DNA of 64,000 bases from Actinopolymorpha alba DSM 45243 (GTDB lineage: Bacteria > Actinomycetota > Actinomycetes > Propionibacteriales > Actinopolymorphaceae), in the NCBI RefSeq assembly GCF_000373925.1, contig NZ_KB892751.1:39683-103682 (forward strand), given 5' to 3'. A program made the translations under genes and the position numbers. Shown one piece after another: positions 43,852-52,720 of this stretch. The notes beneath the pieces were generated by a model, which was not told the DNA's origin, did not search any database, and saw nothing but the letters and a program-made list of their open reading frames with translations. Numbering within the stretch: position 1 is the first letter of the stretch; the number at the start of each line of letters is the position of its first letter.

Positions 43852-44859
43852 ATGCGGCTACGAAAGTACCTCGTGGGCAAGGCGCTCTGGTACGTCGGCG
43901 CCCTGATCGTGGCACTCGTCCTGAACTTCCTTCTGCCGCGTCTGGTGCCGGGCAATCCGGTCGACGCCATCGTCGCGCAGCTTGGACGTTCGGGGGCGCA
44001 GGCCGAGCAGCTCAAGCGAATTCACGAGCATTACGTCGCGGAGTTCGGCCTCAACCAACCCATGTGGGCGCAGTTCTTCACCTACGTGGGTAACCTGCTC
44101 CACTTCGACCTTGGAACGTCGTTCGCGCAAAGTCCCGCCAAGGTGGGGGACCTGATCGCCGAGGCCCTCCCCTGGACGCTCGGCCTGCAGTTGCCGGCCA
44201 TCCTCATCGGGTGGTTGGTCGGCAACGGGCTGGGCGCGCTCGCGGCGTTCAAGGGTGGGTGGTTTGACCGGGGCGCCTTTCTGAGTTCGTTGTTCCTGTC
44301 GAGCATGCCCTATTACTGCCTGGCGATCATCCTGCTCTATCTCTTCGCGGTCGCCTTACGCATGCTGCCGCCCGGTGGTGGTTATGAGCCGGGTCTCATG
44401 CCGGACTGGTCGCTGCTCTTCGCCACCGACGTTCTCCGACATTACTGGCTACCATTCTTCTCGCTTGTCATCATTTTCATCGGCGGCCAGGCGGTCGGCA
44501 TGCGCTCGATGGCGATCTATGAGCTGAACTCCGACTACGTCAACTACGGGCGCGGGCTCGGTCTGCCGGACAAGCGGATCGTGCGCTACATCTTCCGGAA
44601 CGCCATGCTGCCGCAGGTGACCGGGCTCGCGCTCTCGATCGGTACGCTCGTCGGTGGCGCGCTGATCACCGAGATCGTCTTTTCCTACCCAGGAATCGGT
44701 TCATTGTTGTTCAGCGCGATCAGCCAGAACGACTATCCGGTCATCCAGGCGATCACGCTGATCATCGCGATCGCCGTTCTCGCCTCCAACTTCCTGGTCG
44801 AGATCGCCTACGGATTCGTCGATCCCCGGATCCGTGCGGCCCGGGCGGGTGAGCGCTGA
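43852..44859 (+). CDS. Peptide-type ABC importer permease 1 (DppB-like)
   Basis: A 335-residue permease with six predicted helices. The first helix (LWYVGALIVALVLNFLLPRL, then VPGNPVDAIVAQLGRSGAQA) is the usual DppB start. The BPD transport loop is ELNSDYVNYGRGLGLPDKRI followed by VRYIFRNAMLPQVTGLALSI, and FSYPGIGSLLFSAISQND lies in the last periplasmic turn. It forms one half of the membrane channel with the next gene product. The gene ends TGATG with the next start, sharing one base. Confidence 0.94.
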   Translation: MRLRKYLVGKALWYVGALIVALVLNFLLPRLVPGNPVDAIVAQLGRSGAQAEQLKRIHEHYVAEFGLNQPMWAQFFTYVGNLLHFDLGTSFAQSPAKVGDLIAEALPWTLGLQLPAILIGWLVGNGLGALAAFKGGWFDRGAFLSSLFLSSMPYYCLAIILLYLFAVALRMLPPGGGYEPGLMPDWSLLFATDVLRHYWLPFFSLVIIFIGGQAVGMRSMAIYELNSDYVNYGRGLGLPDKRIVRYIFRNAMLPQVTGLALSIGTLVGGALITEIVFSYPGIGSLLFSAISQNDYPVIQAITLIIAIAVLASNFLVEIAYGFVDPRIRAARAGER

Positions 44860-45776
44860 TGCGGATGGTGCGGTTCACCCCACGCTTCTGGATCTCGGCC
44901 GGCGTCTTCCTCCTCGTCGCCGCGTTCGCCCTGTTGGGCCCGATCTTCGTGGGCGACAAGCTGGGTGAGGGTGTGGGCGGGCTCTACGACCCGCCGTCCG
45001 GTGCCGCCTGGCTCGGCACCGACGACCTCGGCCACGACATCTTCACGAACCTGGTGTTCGGTACCCGCACGTCGCTGATCATCGGGCTGGTGGCCGGTGC
45101 GGTGGCCACCGTCATCGGCGTCGTCCTAGGCCTGATCGCGGGCTACCACGGCGGTGTCGTCGAGGAAGCCCTCATGGGCATCACGAACGTCGCCCTCGCG
45201 ATCCCCGGCATCGTCGTGCTCATCCTGCTGTCGGTCGCGCTCGACTTCCGCTCGATCGTCGCGATGGCGATCGTCATCGCGATCACCAGCTGGCCCTGGA
45301 CCGCCCGGGCCGTGCGGGCGCAGGCCAGCAGCGTCAAGACCCGCGAGCACCTCGACGTAGCCAGGCTGTCGGGCGCCAGCACGCTGAACATCCTGCTCTG
45401 GGACGTCCTGCCGTACCTCATGTCGTACATCTGTATGGCGTTCGTGCTCCAGGTGTCGAGTGCGATCCTCGCCGAGGCCGGACTCTCCCTGCTGGGTCTT
45501 GGCCCAAGCGACAGCGTCTCGCTCGGCATCATGCTCAACTGGGCCCTCGTCGGCGAGTCGGTCCGCACCGGCGCCTGGTGGGCGTTCGTGCCGCCGACGC
45601 TGCTGTTGACGTTCGTCGCCTTCACGCTGCTGATGCTGCAGTCGAGCCTGGACGAGGTGTTCAATCCCCGGCTCCGGCGTGGACGGCAACGCGCCGGCCG
45701 CCCGGCGAGTGTGCTCACGCAGGTGGGCGCGCCCGCTGTCGATGCACGCTCGAAGGAAGGGTCGCCCGGGGCATGA
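44859..45776 (+). CDS. Peptide-type ABC importer permease 2 (DppC-like)
   Basis: A 305-residue permease. PPSGAAWLGTDDLGHDIFTN and VFGTRTSLIIGLVAGAVATV are the classical DppC N-terminal motif, and the cytoplasmic loop is REHLDVARLSGASTLNILLW then DVLPYLMSYIC, where the ATPase contacts it. Six helices in all. Together with the preceding protein it makes the transport channel. The C-terminal 35 residues are low-complexity. Start ATG 44859 shares a base with the preceding stop; its own stop overlaps the next start by four bases. Confidence 0.94.
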   Translation: MRMVRFTPRFWISAGVFLLVAAFALLGPIFVGDKLGEGVGGLYDPPSGAAWLGTDDLGHDIFTNLVFGTRTSLIIGLVAGAVATVIGVVLGLIAGYHGGVVEEALMGITNVALAIPGIVVLILLSVALDFRSIVAMAIVIAITSWPWTARAVRAQASSVKTREHLDVARLSGASTLNILLWDVLPYLMSYICMAFVLQVSSAILAEAGLSLLGLGPSDSVSLGIMLNWALVGESVRTGAWWAFVPPTLLLTFVAFTLLMLQSSLDEVFNPRLRRGRQRAGRPASVLTQVGAPAVDARSKEGSPGA

Positions 45777-46843
45777 GCGAGCGAATAGTCAAGCGCAACG
45801 CCACGAGCGACGTACTGACCACGACCGACTCGCTGTTGCGGGCAACCGGCCTGACGGCGGCGTACACCGTGGACGGCGGCGAGGTGGTCGCGGTCGACGA
45901 CGTGTCGATCGACATGCGGCGAGGCGAGGTCCTCGGCGTGGCTGGCGAGTCCGGCTGCGGCAAGTCGACGCTGGGCGCGGTGCTGTCGCTCACCCTCCGG
46001 CCGCCGCTGTTCGTACGCAGTGGCGAGCTCGAGGTGGACGGGCGGCGGCTCGACCTGGGCCCGCACCAGAAGCCGCCCCGCAGCTGGCGCGGCGAGGTCG
46101 TTTCCCTGCTGCCGCAGGGCGCCATGAACTCCCTGAGCCCCACGGTCAGGATCCGGGACTTCGCGTACGACGTGATCCGGGCGCACCAGTCGGGGGTGCG
46201 AAGGGACGACGCGATCGAGCGGACCCGGCAGCGGCTGGAGCACCTCGACCTTCCCCGGCGGGTACTCGACTACTACCCCCACCAGCTCAGCGGGGGAATG
46301 AAGCAGCGGGTGGTCACCGTCATCTCCACCCTGCTCAATCCGCGGCTGCTCATCGCCGACGAGCCGACCTCCGCGCTCGACGTGTCGTCCCAGCGGGTCC
46401 TCATCGAGATGCTGAAGGAGATGCTGTCCGAGGAGATCATCGGGGGCGTCATCTTCATCACTCACGACCTGCCGGTGCTCAACATCGTCGCCGACCGGAT
46501 CGCGATCATGTACGCCGGGCAGATCGCGGAGGTCGGTACCGCGCGCGACATCATCAACCAGCCGCGCCACCCCTACAGCGCGGCGCTGCTTTCGTCGGTG
46601 CTCGTGCCGGAGCCGGCGATGCGGCGTACCCGCGTTCAGGGGATTCCCGGGGCGCCACCCAGCCTCATGCATCCACCGGGTGGCTGCCGATTCCATCCGC
46701 GGTGTGGTCTGGTGATGGACGTCTGCCGCGACCAGGCCCCGCCGAAGGTGGGCGACGAGCGTCGCTTCGCCAGCTGCTGGTGGGCGGAGCAGAACCCTGG
46801 CCAGAATCCCAGCCAGAACCCCAGCCGCGCACGGGAGGTGTGA
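45773..46843 (+). CDS. Peptide-type ABC importer ATPase 1 (DppD-like)
   Basis: A 356-residue ATPase with Walker A GVAGESGCGKSTLGAVLSLT, signature region PHQLSGGMKQRVVTVISTLL, Walker B RLLIADEPTSALDVSSQRVL, and the oligopeptide-transporter C-terminal Fe-S-type or structural Cys segment PPGGCRFHPRCGLVMDVCRD. The latter is typical of OppD/DppD. Start ATG 45773 overlaps the preceding stop (ATGA). An Asn-Pro-rich tail (NPGQNPSQNPSRA) is unusual. It powers transport with the second ATPase encoded just after. Confidence 0.95.
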   Translation: MSERIVKRNATSDVLTTTDSLLRATGLTAAYTVDGGEVVAVDDVSIDMRRGEVLGVAGESGCGKSTLGAVLSLTLRPPLFVRSGELEVDGRRLDLGPHQKPPRSWRGEVVSLLPQGAMNSLSPTVRIRDFAYDVIRAHQSGVRRDDAIERTRQRLEHLDLPRRVLDYYPHQLSGGMKQRVVTVISTLLNPRLLIADEPTSALDVSSQRVLIEMLKEMLSEEIIGGVIFITHDLPVLNIVADRIAIMYAGQIAEVGTARDIINQPRHPYSAALLSSVLVPEPAMRRTRVQGIPGAPPSLMHPPGGCRFHPRCGLVMDVCRDQAPPKVGDERRFASCWWAEQNPGQNPSQNPSRAREV

Positions 46844-46846
46844 GCG

Positions 46847-47632
46847 ATGAGCGCGCCACTGCTCACTGCGAGCGGGCTCACCCGGGTCTTCGGCCACGGC
46901 AGGAACGCCGTACACGCGGTCGACGACGTGTCGTTCACGCTCGGCCGGCAGGAGGTCGTCACCATCGTGGGCGAGAGCGGCAGCGGGAAGTCGACGCTTG
47001 CCCGGCTCGTCCTTCGCCTCCTCGACCCGACAGCTGGGACGCTGGCGCTCGACGGCCGGGACATCACGGCGTTGAAGGGAAGTGCGCTGCGGGCGTACTG
47101 GCGGGACGTCCAGGCGGTTTTCCAGGATCCGTTCAGCGCGTTCAACCAGTTCTTCACGGTACGCCGGCTGCTCGCGCGCTCCCTGCGGCTCTCGGGTGCG
47201 ACCGAGGACCGCGGTGAGGCGTTGATGGGCCAGGCGCTCGACCACGTGGGTCTGTCGGCCCGCGACGTGCTCGACAAGTGGCCGCACCAGCTCTCCGGCG
47301 GGCAGCGGCAGCGGGTGATGATCGCGCGCGCGTTGATGCTGCAGCCGCGGGTGCTGGTCGCCGACGAGGCCACCTCGATGCTCGACGCGTCGCTGCGCGC
47401 CAACATCCTCAACGTTCTGGGGGATCTGCGGCGCGACTACGACATGACGATCCTCTTCATCACCCACGACATCGGCCAGGCCTGCTATGTGAGCGACCGC
47501 GTCCTCGTCATGTGTCAAGGTCGCCTTGTCGAGCAGGGGCCGACCGACGAGGTGATCTTCAACCCGCGGCATGAATACACCCAGCGGTTGCTGGCCGACG
47601 TACCCCGCCTCCACGACACCACCCTCGGCTAG
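46847..47632 (+). CDS. Peptide-type ABC importer ATPase 2 (DppF-like)
   Basis: A 261-residue ATPase. Walker A TIVGESGSGKSTLARLVLRL, Q-loop region VQAVFQDPFSAFNQF, signature WPHQLSGGQRQRVMIARALM and Walker B VLVADEATSMLDAS are intact. It lacks the Cys-rich C-terminus of the other ATPase, as usual for the F subunit. GGGAGG lies nine bases before ATG 46847, three bases after the D gene stop. This closes the importer operon; repeat elements follow directly. Confidence 0.95.
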   Translation: MSAPLLTASGLTRVFGHGRNAVHAVDDVSFTLGRQEVVTIVGESGSGKSTLARLVLRLLDPTAGTLALDGRDITALKGSALRAYWRDVQAVFQDPFSAFNQFFTVRRLLARSLRLSGATEDRGEALMGQALDHVGLSARDVLDKWPHQLSGGQRQRVMIARALMLQPRVLVADEATSMLDASLRANILNVLGDLRRDYDMTILFITHDIGQACYVSDRVLVMCQGRLVEQGPTDEVIFNPRHEYTQRLLADVPRLHDTTLG

Positions 47633-47681
47633 CAAGCCAGGTGCCACGGGTCCGCCGAGCCGCCACAGGTGAGCTTGCGGA

Positions 47682-47727
47682 GTTGTCATAGGTTCCTCGG
47701 CTAAGAGACCGAGAAACCTGTGACAAC
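47682..47727. repeat. Type C hairpin, 19-bp arms
   Basis: Arms gttgtcataggttcctcgg and ccgagaaacctgtgacaac match at 17 of 19 positions around an 8-base loop. This is the second copy of the 25204-25251 hairpin, again followed by an A2 unit after the same spacing. Confidence 0.92.
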
Positions 47728-47765
47728 TCGGGTTTGCCCCCTGATTTCTCAGCATCCGAAACAGT

Positions 47766-47905
47766 CGGGTGTACGCCATTCGAGATGGCCGCGACTCACC
47801 CGGCTTGCCCGACGAAGCATGCTCAATTCGCCTTGCATAGTGACGACTCGCCGCGCGAGGGCCCAGCTGTCTCACATTGAGTACGCCTTTTGCGGTGCGA
47901 GGCCT
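47766..47905. repeat. Type A2 unit with attached A1 start
   Basis: Begins gggtgtacgccattcgagat, has gaagcatgctcaattcgcct and gtgacgactcgccgcgcg inside, and reaches the node gtctcacattgagtacgcc at 47873-47891. The next bases, ttttgcggtgcgaggc, are the start of an A1 unit (as at 63421), which then breaks off near 47905. The shared node shows that A1 and A2 are linked modules. Confidence 0.85.
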
Positions 47906-47938
47906 GTTCAGGACCTCTCGCCTGAAGCCGCGGGCCGT

Positions 47939-47985
47939 GATCGTGAAGGGTTTTCGTCGCTATATGACCAAGATCCTTCACGATC
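47939..47985. repeat. Hairpin with 11-bp perfect arms (gatcgtgaagg)
   Basis: Arms gatcgtgaagg and ccttcacgatc surround a 25-base loop containing tatatga. The arm shares gatcgtgaa with the type B palindromes near 37.39 and 63.60 kb. Confidence 0.85.
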
Positions 47986-48031
47986 TTTGAAGGCTCAGCC
48001 TCATGTCTCGGATACCGGACGGCTTGGGATT

Positions 48032-48109
48032 CGTTCAAGATCCTTTTCGGGGAAGTGGCCCATCTTTCGCGCGGACCGTGGGCCACTTCCCCGAAAAGGA
48101 TCTTGAACG
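48032..48109. repeat. Perfect hairpin, 31-bp arms
   Basis: Left arm begins cgttcaagatccttttcggg and is followed, after a 16-base loop, by its exact 31-bp complement. This is the longest perfect inverted repeat I found. It would form a very stable RNA hairpin in either direction. No T-tract follows. Confidence 0.95.
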
Positions 48110-48151
48110 GGTTCGAGGCGCCACTATGCGAGATCGGTCGCGAAGTTGCGG

Positions 48152-48203
48152 CGACTTGGCGGAGGAATTTCGGCAAGGAAGCCGAGACGCCTCCGCCAAG
48201 TCG
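48152..48203. repeat. Nested hairpin, 14-bp outer arms
   Basis: Outer arms cgacttggcggagg and cctccgccaagtcg, with an inner stem tcggc/gccga in the 24-base loop. Its own position, right after the 31-bp-arm hairpin and before the lipoprotein gene, is unusual. Confidence 0.88.
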
Positions 48204-48371
48204 GCTCCGGCTCCCTTCACGGGCCTGTCCCCCGTCGTCCGTCGGCGCCGCCACCGGCCGGCAGTTCGGCGGGTAAGCAGATGCTTGACGGGAGCCCGAG
48301 AAGGGTTTGTCGGCGTTCGGTGAACAACTCCATAGAAGAGTTCACCCGCCTGACGAGGAGTGCACGGGTAC

Positions 48372-48941
48372 ATGTCGAGAGCTGTGGGTTGGTTGCTGTC
48401 CGGACTCGCACTGGCGACCGTCGGCCTGGTCGCCTGCGCTGGCGAGGAGCCAGTGCCCCGAGTGGCCAGCGTGCGGACGGCGCCAGGGTCTTCGCCGTCG
48501 ACCGGTGGCACCGCGACCCCCATGTCGTTGCCGGAACGCCAACTGGCCTGGGTCACCTGCATGCGTGCCGAGGGTTTCGACCTGCCTGACCCGGGCCCGG
48601 ACGGTGACCTCGAGATGGGCGCCGAGCAGAACCGCGCGTTGAAGAAGGACCCGAAGTACGCCGCGGCCAGCAACGAGTGCACGAAGGACCTGCCTCCGAT
48701 CGAGGCTCGCGACCTGCCGCCGCTCTCGGCCGAGCAGATCAGGAACAGCCAACGGTACGCGGACTGCATGCGGGACAAGGGGGTGAGCGGTTTTCCTGAC
48801 CCTGATGCGGAGGGGCGTTTTCCTGAGGACGGGCCGGACGTGCCCTACGGTGCGAGTGCGGCAACCTGGGACCGCGCGTTCCGTGCCTGCTACGGGATCA
48901 TCGACCCGGAGTACGACCCCTCAGTGAAGGCGAAGGGATGA
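48372..48941 (+). CDS. Lipoprotein of unknown function
   Basis: A 189-residue lipoprotein: MSRAVGWLLSGLALATVGLV ends with VACAG, giving a lipobox Cys. After a Ser/Thr/Pro linker comes a domain with SLPERQLAWVTCMRAEGFDL, PDPGPDG and RYADCMRDKGVSGFPDPDAE; the paired CMRxxGFxxPDP repeats (Cys at WVTC and ADC) are a recurring actinobacterial pattern, with a further Cys at NECTKD and FRACYG. No function known. ATG 48372 is chosen over GTG 48360, which leaves no ribosome site. It overlaps the adaptor gene by four bases, so it belongs to the exporter operon. Confidence 0.8.
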   Translation: MSRAVGWLLSGLALATVGLVACAGEEPVPRVASVRTAPGSSPSTGGTATPMSLPERQLAWVTCMRAEGFDLPDPGPDGDLEMGAEQNRALKKDPKYAAASNECTKDLPPIEARDLPPLSAEQIRNSQRYADCMRDKGVSGFPDPDAEGRFPEDGPDVPYGASAATWDRAFRACYGIIDPEYDPSVKAKG

Positions 48942-50035
48942 CCCCGCGAAGCGCGGGCGTCCTTCTCGCGGTGGGTGGCACGGTGCTGGCGGTCGCGGCG
49001 GCGGCGGTGGCCGCGGTCGGCTTCGGCGGACGTGAGGCCGAGCCGCCACCGCGGCGTACGACCCCCGCCGCGACCGCCCAGGTCACCAGGCAGACGTTGG
49101 TACGAACCGCGACGGCGACCGGTGAGCTGACTTACGGCGAGGCGCGGCCGCTTGACTCCAAGGCCGCCGGGACCGTGACGTGGCTGGCACCGGTTGGTTC
49201 GGTCGTCCGCCGGGGCGGGGTGTTGCTGAGGGCGGACGAGCGGCCCGTCGCCCTTCTCTACGGGCAGGTGCCGATGTTCCGCGAGCTTTCCGAAGGCGTC
49301 GAGGGAACGGATGTCGTGCAGTTCGAGCGCAATCTGCGCGCCCTGGGCTACCGCTGGTTCACCGTCGACGAGAGGTTCACCGATGCGACGGCCCGAGCGG
49401 TCAAACGGTGGCAGGCCGACCTCGGGCTGGAAGAAACCGGCAAGGTGGCAGTGGGGCAGGTGATCTACGCGCCGGGGCCGGTACGCATCGCCACCCACCA
49501 GGTGCGCCCCGGTGCCGCGGCGACGGCCGAGGTCCTCACCTACAGCGGTAGTACGAAGGTCGTCTCGGTCGCGGCTGGTACGTCGGAGCTTGCCTGGGCC
49601 CGACCGGGCGTCAAGGTGACCTTGACGCTGCCGGATGGCGGGACCGTGCCGGGTACGGTCCTGAAGGTGGGCGCTCAGGCCGCGCCGGTGGCCGGGGGTG
49701 CTACGTCCACTGATGGCGAGCAGCCGGCGGAAGCGGGCGGCATGGGCGAGGAGGCCACGGTGCCGGTCGTGATCGGCGTGCACGACCAGCGGGCGCTTGG
49801 TCGCTTCGAGACGGCTCCGGTCGACGTACGCCACGTCATCGAGGAACGCAAGGACGTCTTGACAGTGCCGGTGCCCGCACTGCTCGCCCTCAGCGAGGGT
49901 GGGTATGCCGTGGAGGTGGTGACCGGCGGCACGACCCGGCTCGTGGCGGTGCGTACCGGCATGTTCGCCGACGGCCGGGTCGAGGTGCGCGGTGACGGCA
50001 TCCGAGCGGGCGTGACGGTGGGGATGCCGAAGTGA
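48938..50035 (+). CDS. Efflux adaptor (membrane-fusion-like) with peptidoglycan-binding-like domain
   Basis: A 365-residue protein with an N-terminal membrane anchor ([20 protein letters not shown]) and a short biotinyl-lipoyl-like hairpin ([20 protein letters not shown]). An inserted PG_binding_1-like domain ([20 protein letters not shown], then [20 protein letters not shown]) is typical of actinobacterial adaptors linked to MacB-like ABC exporters. C-terminal beta-barrel parts follow. ATG 48938 overlaps the lipoprotein stop (ATGA) and its own stop overlaps the ATPase start. It should link the exporter to the cell wall space. Confidence 0.88.
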   Translation: MTPRSAGVLLAVGGTVLAVAAAAVAAVGFGGREAEPPPRRTTPAATAQVTRQTLVRTATATGELTYGEARPLDSKAAGTVTWLAPVGSVVRRGGVLLRADERPVALLYGQVPMFRELSEGVEGTDVVQFERNLRALGYRWFTVDERFTDATARAVKRWQADLGLEETGKVAVGQVIYAPGPVRIATHQVRPGAAATAEVLTYSGSTKVVSVAAGTSELAWARPGVKVTLTLPDGGTVPGTVLKVGAQAAPVAGGATSTDGEQPAEAGGMGEEATVPVVIGVHDQRALGRFETAPVDVRHVIEERKDVLTVPVPALLALSEGGYAVEVVTGGTTRLVAVRTGMFADGRVEVRGDGIRAGVTVGMPK

Positions 50036-50775
50036 AGGCGGGCGCCAAACTGAAGGTGGATGCCGACATGGAGCCGGGGATACCGGATACCGGAACGACG
50101 GTGGCTGTGGCCCTCGACGGCGTTTCCAAGACGTACCCCGGCGGCGTCCGCGCCCTCCACGAGGTCGGTCTCACGATCGAGCGGGGGGAGTTCGTCGCGA
50201 TCGCGGGGCCGTCCGGGTCGGGGAAGTCCACCATGCTCCACGTCATCGGGACTCTCGACCGGCCGACGACGGGACGGGTCAGGCTGGTGGGTTACGACGT
50301 TGACCGGCTTTCCGATCGGGAGCTGTCGGCGTTGCGGTCGGCCCACATCGGCTTCGTGTTCCAGCAGTTCCACCTCGCGACCGGAGTGACCGTCCTCGAC
50401 AACGTGGCGGACGGCCTGCTGTATGCCGGCGTACCCCGCCGGATCCGCCGCCGGCGGGCGGAGGCGGCACTCGACCGGGTGGGCCTCGCCCATCGGCTCG
50501 GCCATCTACCGCAGGAGCTCTCCGGTGGTGAACGGCAGCGGGTGGCCGTCGCCCGCGCGGTGGTGGGGGAGCCCACGCTGCTGCTCGCCGACGAACCCAC
50601 CGGCAACCTCGACTCCGCCGCCGGAGCGGGCGTTCTGGCGTTGTTGAGTGAGCTGCATCTCGCGGGAACGACGGTCCTCGTCATCACCCACGACAAGGAG
50701 ATCGCCGCGGCTCTTCCCCGGCAGGTCCAAATGCGCGACGGGTCGATCGTCGGTGACTCGGGGCGGTCGCGATGA
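50032..50775 (+). CDS. MacB/LolD-type exporter ATPase
   Basis: A 247-residue ATPase. Walker [21 protein letters not shown], signature [20 protein letters not shown], Walker [21 protein letters not shown] and the LIVTH-like [14 protein letters not shown] are complete. The [20 protein letters not shown] segment is typical of the LolD/MacB subgroup. GTG 50032 overlaps the adaptor gene stop and its own stop overlaps the permease start. Acts in an operon that probably exports a lipid or peptide. Confidence 0.94.
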   Translation: MKAGAKLKVDADMEPGIPDTGTTVAVALDGVSKTYPGGVRALHEVGLTIERGEFVAIAGPSGSGKSTMLHVIGTLDRPTTGRVRLVGYDVDRLSDRELSALRSAHIGFVFQQFHLATGVTVLDNVADGLLYAGVPRRIRRRRAEAALDRVGLAHRLGHLPQELSGGERQRVAVARAVVGEPTLLLADEPTGNLDSAAGAGVLALLSELHLAGTTVLVITHDKEIAAALPRQVQMRDGSIVGDSGRSR

Positions 50776-51998
50776 CGGGCGTGGCAGCGCCGGAGATGAC
50801 CCTGCCGAAGGCCGCCCTGCGTCCGGCCCGCCTGCGACCGGTCGAACTCCTCCGGCTCGGCCTGGTGGGCGTACGCGGCCGGCCGTTGCGGGTCTTCCTG
50901 TCCGCGTTGGGGATCGCGATCGGGATCGCCGCGATGGTCGCGGTGGTCGGCATCTCCGCGTCCAGCCGGGCGGAACTCGACGCGACCCTGGCGCGGCTTG
51001 GCACCAACCTGTTGACGGTGGCTCCTGGCGTCACGGTGGCCGGTGACGAGACCACCCTGCCTGACTCCGCGTCGGCGATGGTCGGCCGGATCGGCCCCGT
51101 CCACGACGCCGCCGCCATCGGCAAGGTGGCGGCCTCGGTCTACCGGAACGACCACATCGCGGTCGGCCGGACCGGCGGCATCGCGGTGTTCGCGGCCGAG
51201 TTGGACCTTCCGCGAACCGTCGGGGCGACCGTCGGTGTCGGCGCGTGGCTCGACCCGGCGACCGCGACGTACCCAGGAGTGGTGCTCGGCTCGGCGGCGG
51301 CGGAGCGCCTCGACATCCGAGCTGTCGGCGGGCGGGTCTGGCTCGGCGGCCAATGGTTCGGTGTGGTCGGGATCCTGGATCCGGTGCCGCTGGCCAAGGA
51401 ACTCGACTCCGCGGTCCTGGTCGGGTGGGGTGCGGCCGGACAGTACCTCGGGTTCGACGGGCATCCGGCGAAGGTGTACGCCCGGGCCGCTGAGAGCCAG
51501 GTGGAGGCGGTGCGGTCGGTGCTCGGTGCCTCTGCGAACCCCTCGGCACCGCATGAGGTGACGGTCTCCAGACCCTCCGACGCGTTGGCGGCGAAGCGGG
51601 CCGCGAACGCCGCCCTCGACCGGCTCCTGCTCGGTCTGGGCGCGGTGGCGCTGCTGGTCGGAGGTGTGGGCGTCGCCAACACGATGGTGATCTCGGTGCT
51701 CGAACGCCGGGCGGAGATCGGGCTGCGGCGTTCCCTCGGCGCGACCCGCGGTCACATCCGGGCGCAGTTCCTCGCCGAGTCCGCCGTACTGTCCGCTCTC
51801 GGCGGGATCAGCGGTGTGCTTCTCGGGGTGGTGACGACGGCCGGCTATGCCGTGGTGCAGGGGTGGCCTACGCTCGTGCCCGCCTGGGCGACGTTGGGAG
51901 GATTCCTCGTGACCCTGTGCGTGGGCGCGCTCGCGGGTCTTTACCCCGCGATCAGGGCGGCGCGGCTCACTCCGACCGAGGCGCTGGCGACGCCGTAG
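50772..51998 (+). CDS. MacB/FtsX-type exporter permease
   Basis: A 408-residue permease with four membrane helices: one near the start ([20 protein letters not shown]) and three in the last third ([60 protein letters not shown]). The large extracytoplasmic MacB core (about 80-270) lies between. [20 protein letters not shown] is the FtsX loop that contacts the ATPase. ATG 50772 overlaps the ATPase stop. Works with the adaptor and ATPase encoded immediately upstream. Confidence 0.93.
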   Translation: MTGVAAPEMTLPKAALRPARLRPVELLRLGLVGVRGRPLRVFLSALGIAIGIAAMVAVVGISASSRAELDATLARLGTNLLTVAPGVTVAGDETTLPDSASAMVGRIGPVHDAAAIGKVAASVYRNDHIAVGRTGGIAVFAAELDLPRTVGATVGVGAWLDPATATYPGVVLGSAAAERLDIRAVGGRVWLGGQWFGVVGILDPVPLAKELDSAVLVGWGAAGQYLGFDGHPAKVYARAAESQVEAVRSVLGASANPSAPHEVTVSRPSDALAAKRAANAALDRLLLGLGAVALLVGGVGVANTMVISVLERRAEIGLRRSLGATRGHIRAQFLAESAVLSALGGISGVLLGVVTTAGYAVVQGWPTLVPAWATLGGFLVTLCVGALAGLYPAIRAARLTPTEALATP

Positions 51999-52099
51999 CT
52001 CGGCGAGAAGGGTCCGGCCGGGGAAGGGCAAGAGGATGTGACGACAGGGGTCGCTGGCGAGGAGAGTGGCCCGTGCGAAGCCGCCAGGAGGGGCCCGCC

Positions 52100-52720
52100 A
52101 TGACCGCTCCACCCGACGCCGTGGTCCGCCGAGCAGACGCCGGGTCGACCGCGGCCGCGGCCGCGGCCAGTGCGTTGGTCGCGTCCTGCCAGGAGCCGGA
52201 ACGCTTCGCCGAGGTCTTCGACCGCTACTACGTCGAGATCCACGGGTACGCCGCCCGCCGGCTCGGGTCTGATGTCGCGGACGACGTGGCCTCCGACACC
52301 TTCCTGACGGCGTTCCGGCAGCGGGCGCGGTTCGACGCCGAGCGAGGCGATCCGCGCGCCTGGTTGTACGGCATCGCGACCAACCTGATCCGCCGCCACC
52401 GCCGCCAGGAGATCCGCGCCTACCGCGCCCTCACCCGGGTTCCGGCCACGCCGCTGGTGGACAGCCACGAGGAGCGGGCGGTCGCCCGGGTCGGGGCGTT
52501 GCGGGTCCAGGGTGAACTCGCCGCCGCCCTCGCCCGGCTCTCGGCGGGTGACCGGGATGTGCTCCTGCTGGTCGCGCTGGCCGGGCTGACCTATGACGAG
52601 GTCGCGCTCGCGTTGGGGATCGCGTACGGCACCGTCTGCTCGCGGTTGAGTCGGGCGCGGCGCCGGCTGCGGGAGGCGTTGGGTGGCATCGATCCGACGG
52701 GGGAGGTCGGACATGGATGA
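52100..52720 (+). CDS. ECF sigma factor paired with CU044_5270-type protein
   Basis: A 206-residue sigma-70 family protein. Region 2 has FAEVFDRYYVEIHGYAARRL, DDVASDTFLTAFRQRARFD and WLYGIATNLIRRHRRQE, and region 4 has LARLSAGDRDVLLLVALAGL, LGIAYGTVCSRLSRARRRLR. AGGAGGGG precedes ATG 52100; the longer frame lies in the permease gene. The next gene starts eight bases before its stop and is the membrane partner usually found with this type. The upstream exporter operon may belong to its regulon, but no promoter match is shown. Confidence 0.94.
   Translation: MTAPPDAVVRRADAGSTAAAAAASALVASCQEPERFAEVFDRYYVEIHGYAARRLGSDVADDVASDTFLTAFRQRARFDAERGDPRAWLYGIATNLIRRHRRQEIRAYRALTRVPATPLVDSHEERAVARVGALRVQGELAAALARLSAGDRDVLLLVALAGLTYDEVALALGIAYGTVCSRLSRARRRLREALGGIDPTGEVGHG

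Larger units (their letters stand above)
47633..48371. other. Intergenic cluster of palindromes
   Basis: The 739 bp between the importer operon and the lipoprotein gene hold no supported gene. In order they contain a type C hairpin, an A2 unit with the start of A1, and three more hairpins of different sequence with arms of 11, 31 and 14 bp. This is the densest group of palindromes in the window. Confidence 0.85.

Noticed and set aside
41873..43915. 680-codon open frame antisense to the binding-protein gene
   Set aside because: Composition is Arg/Val/Glu-rich shadow of the binding-protein frame; no recognised motif.
45143..47875. 910-codon open frame antisense to the importer genes
   Set aside because: It crosses three clear genes in shadow frame and begins in repeat DNA.
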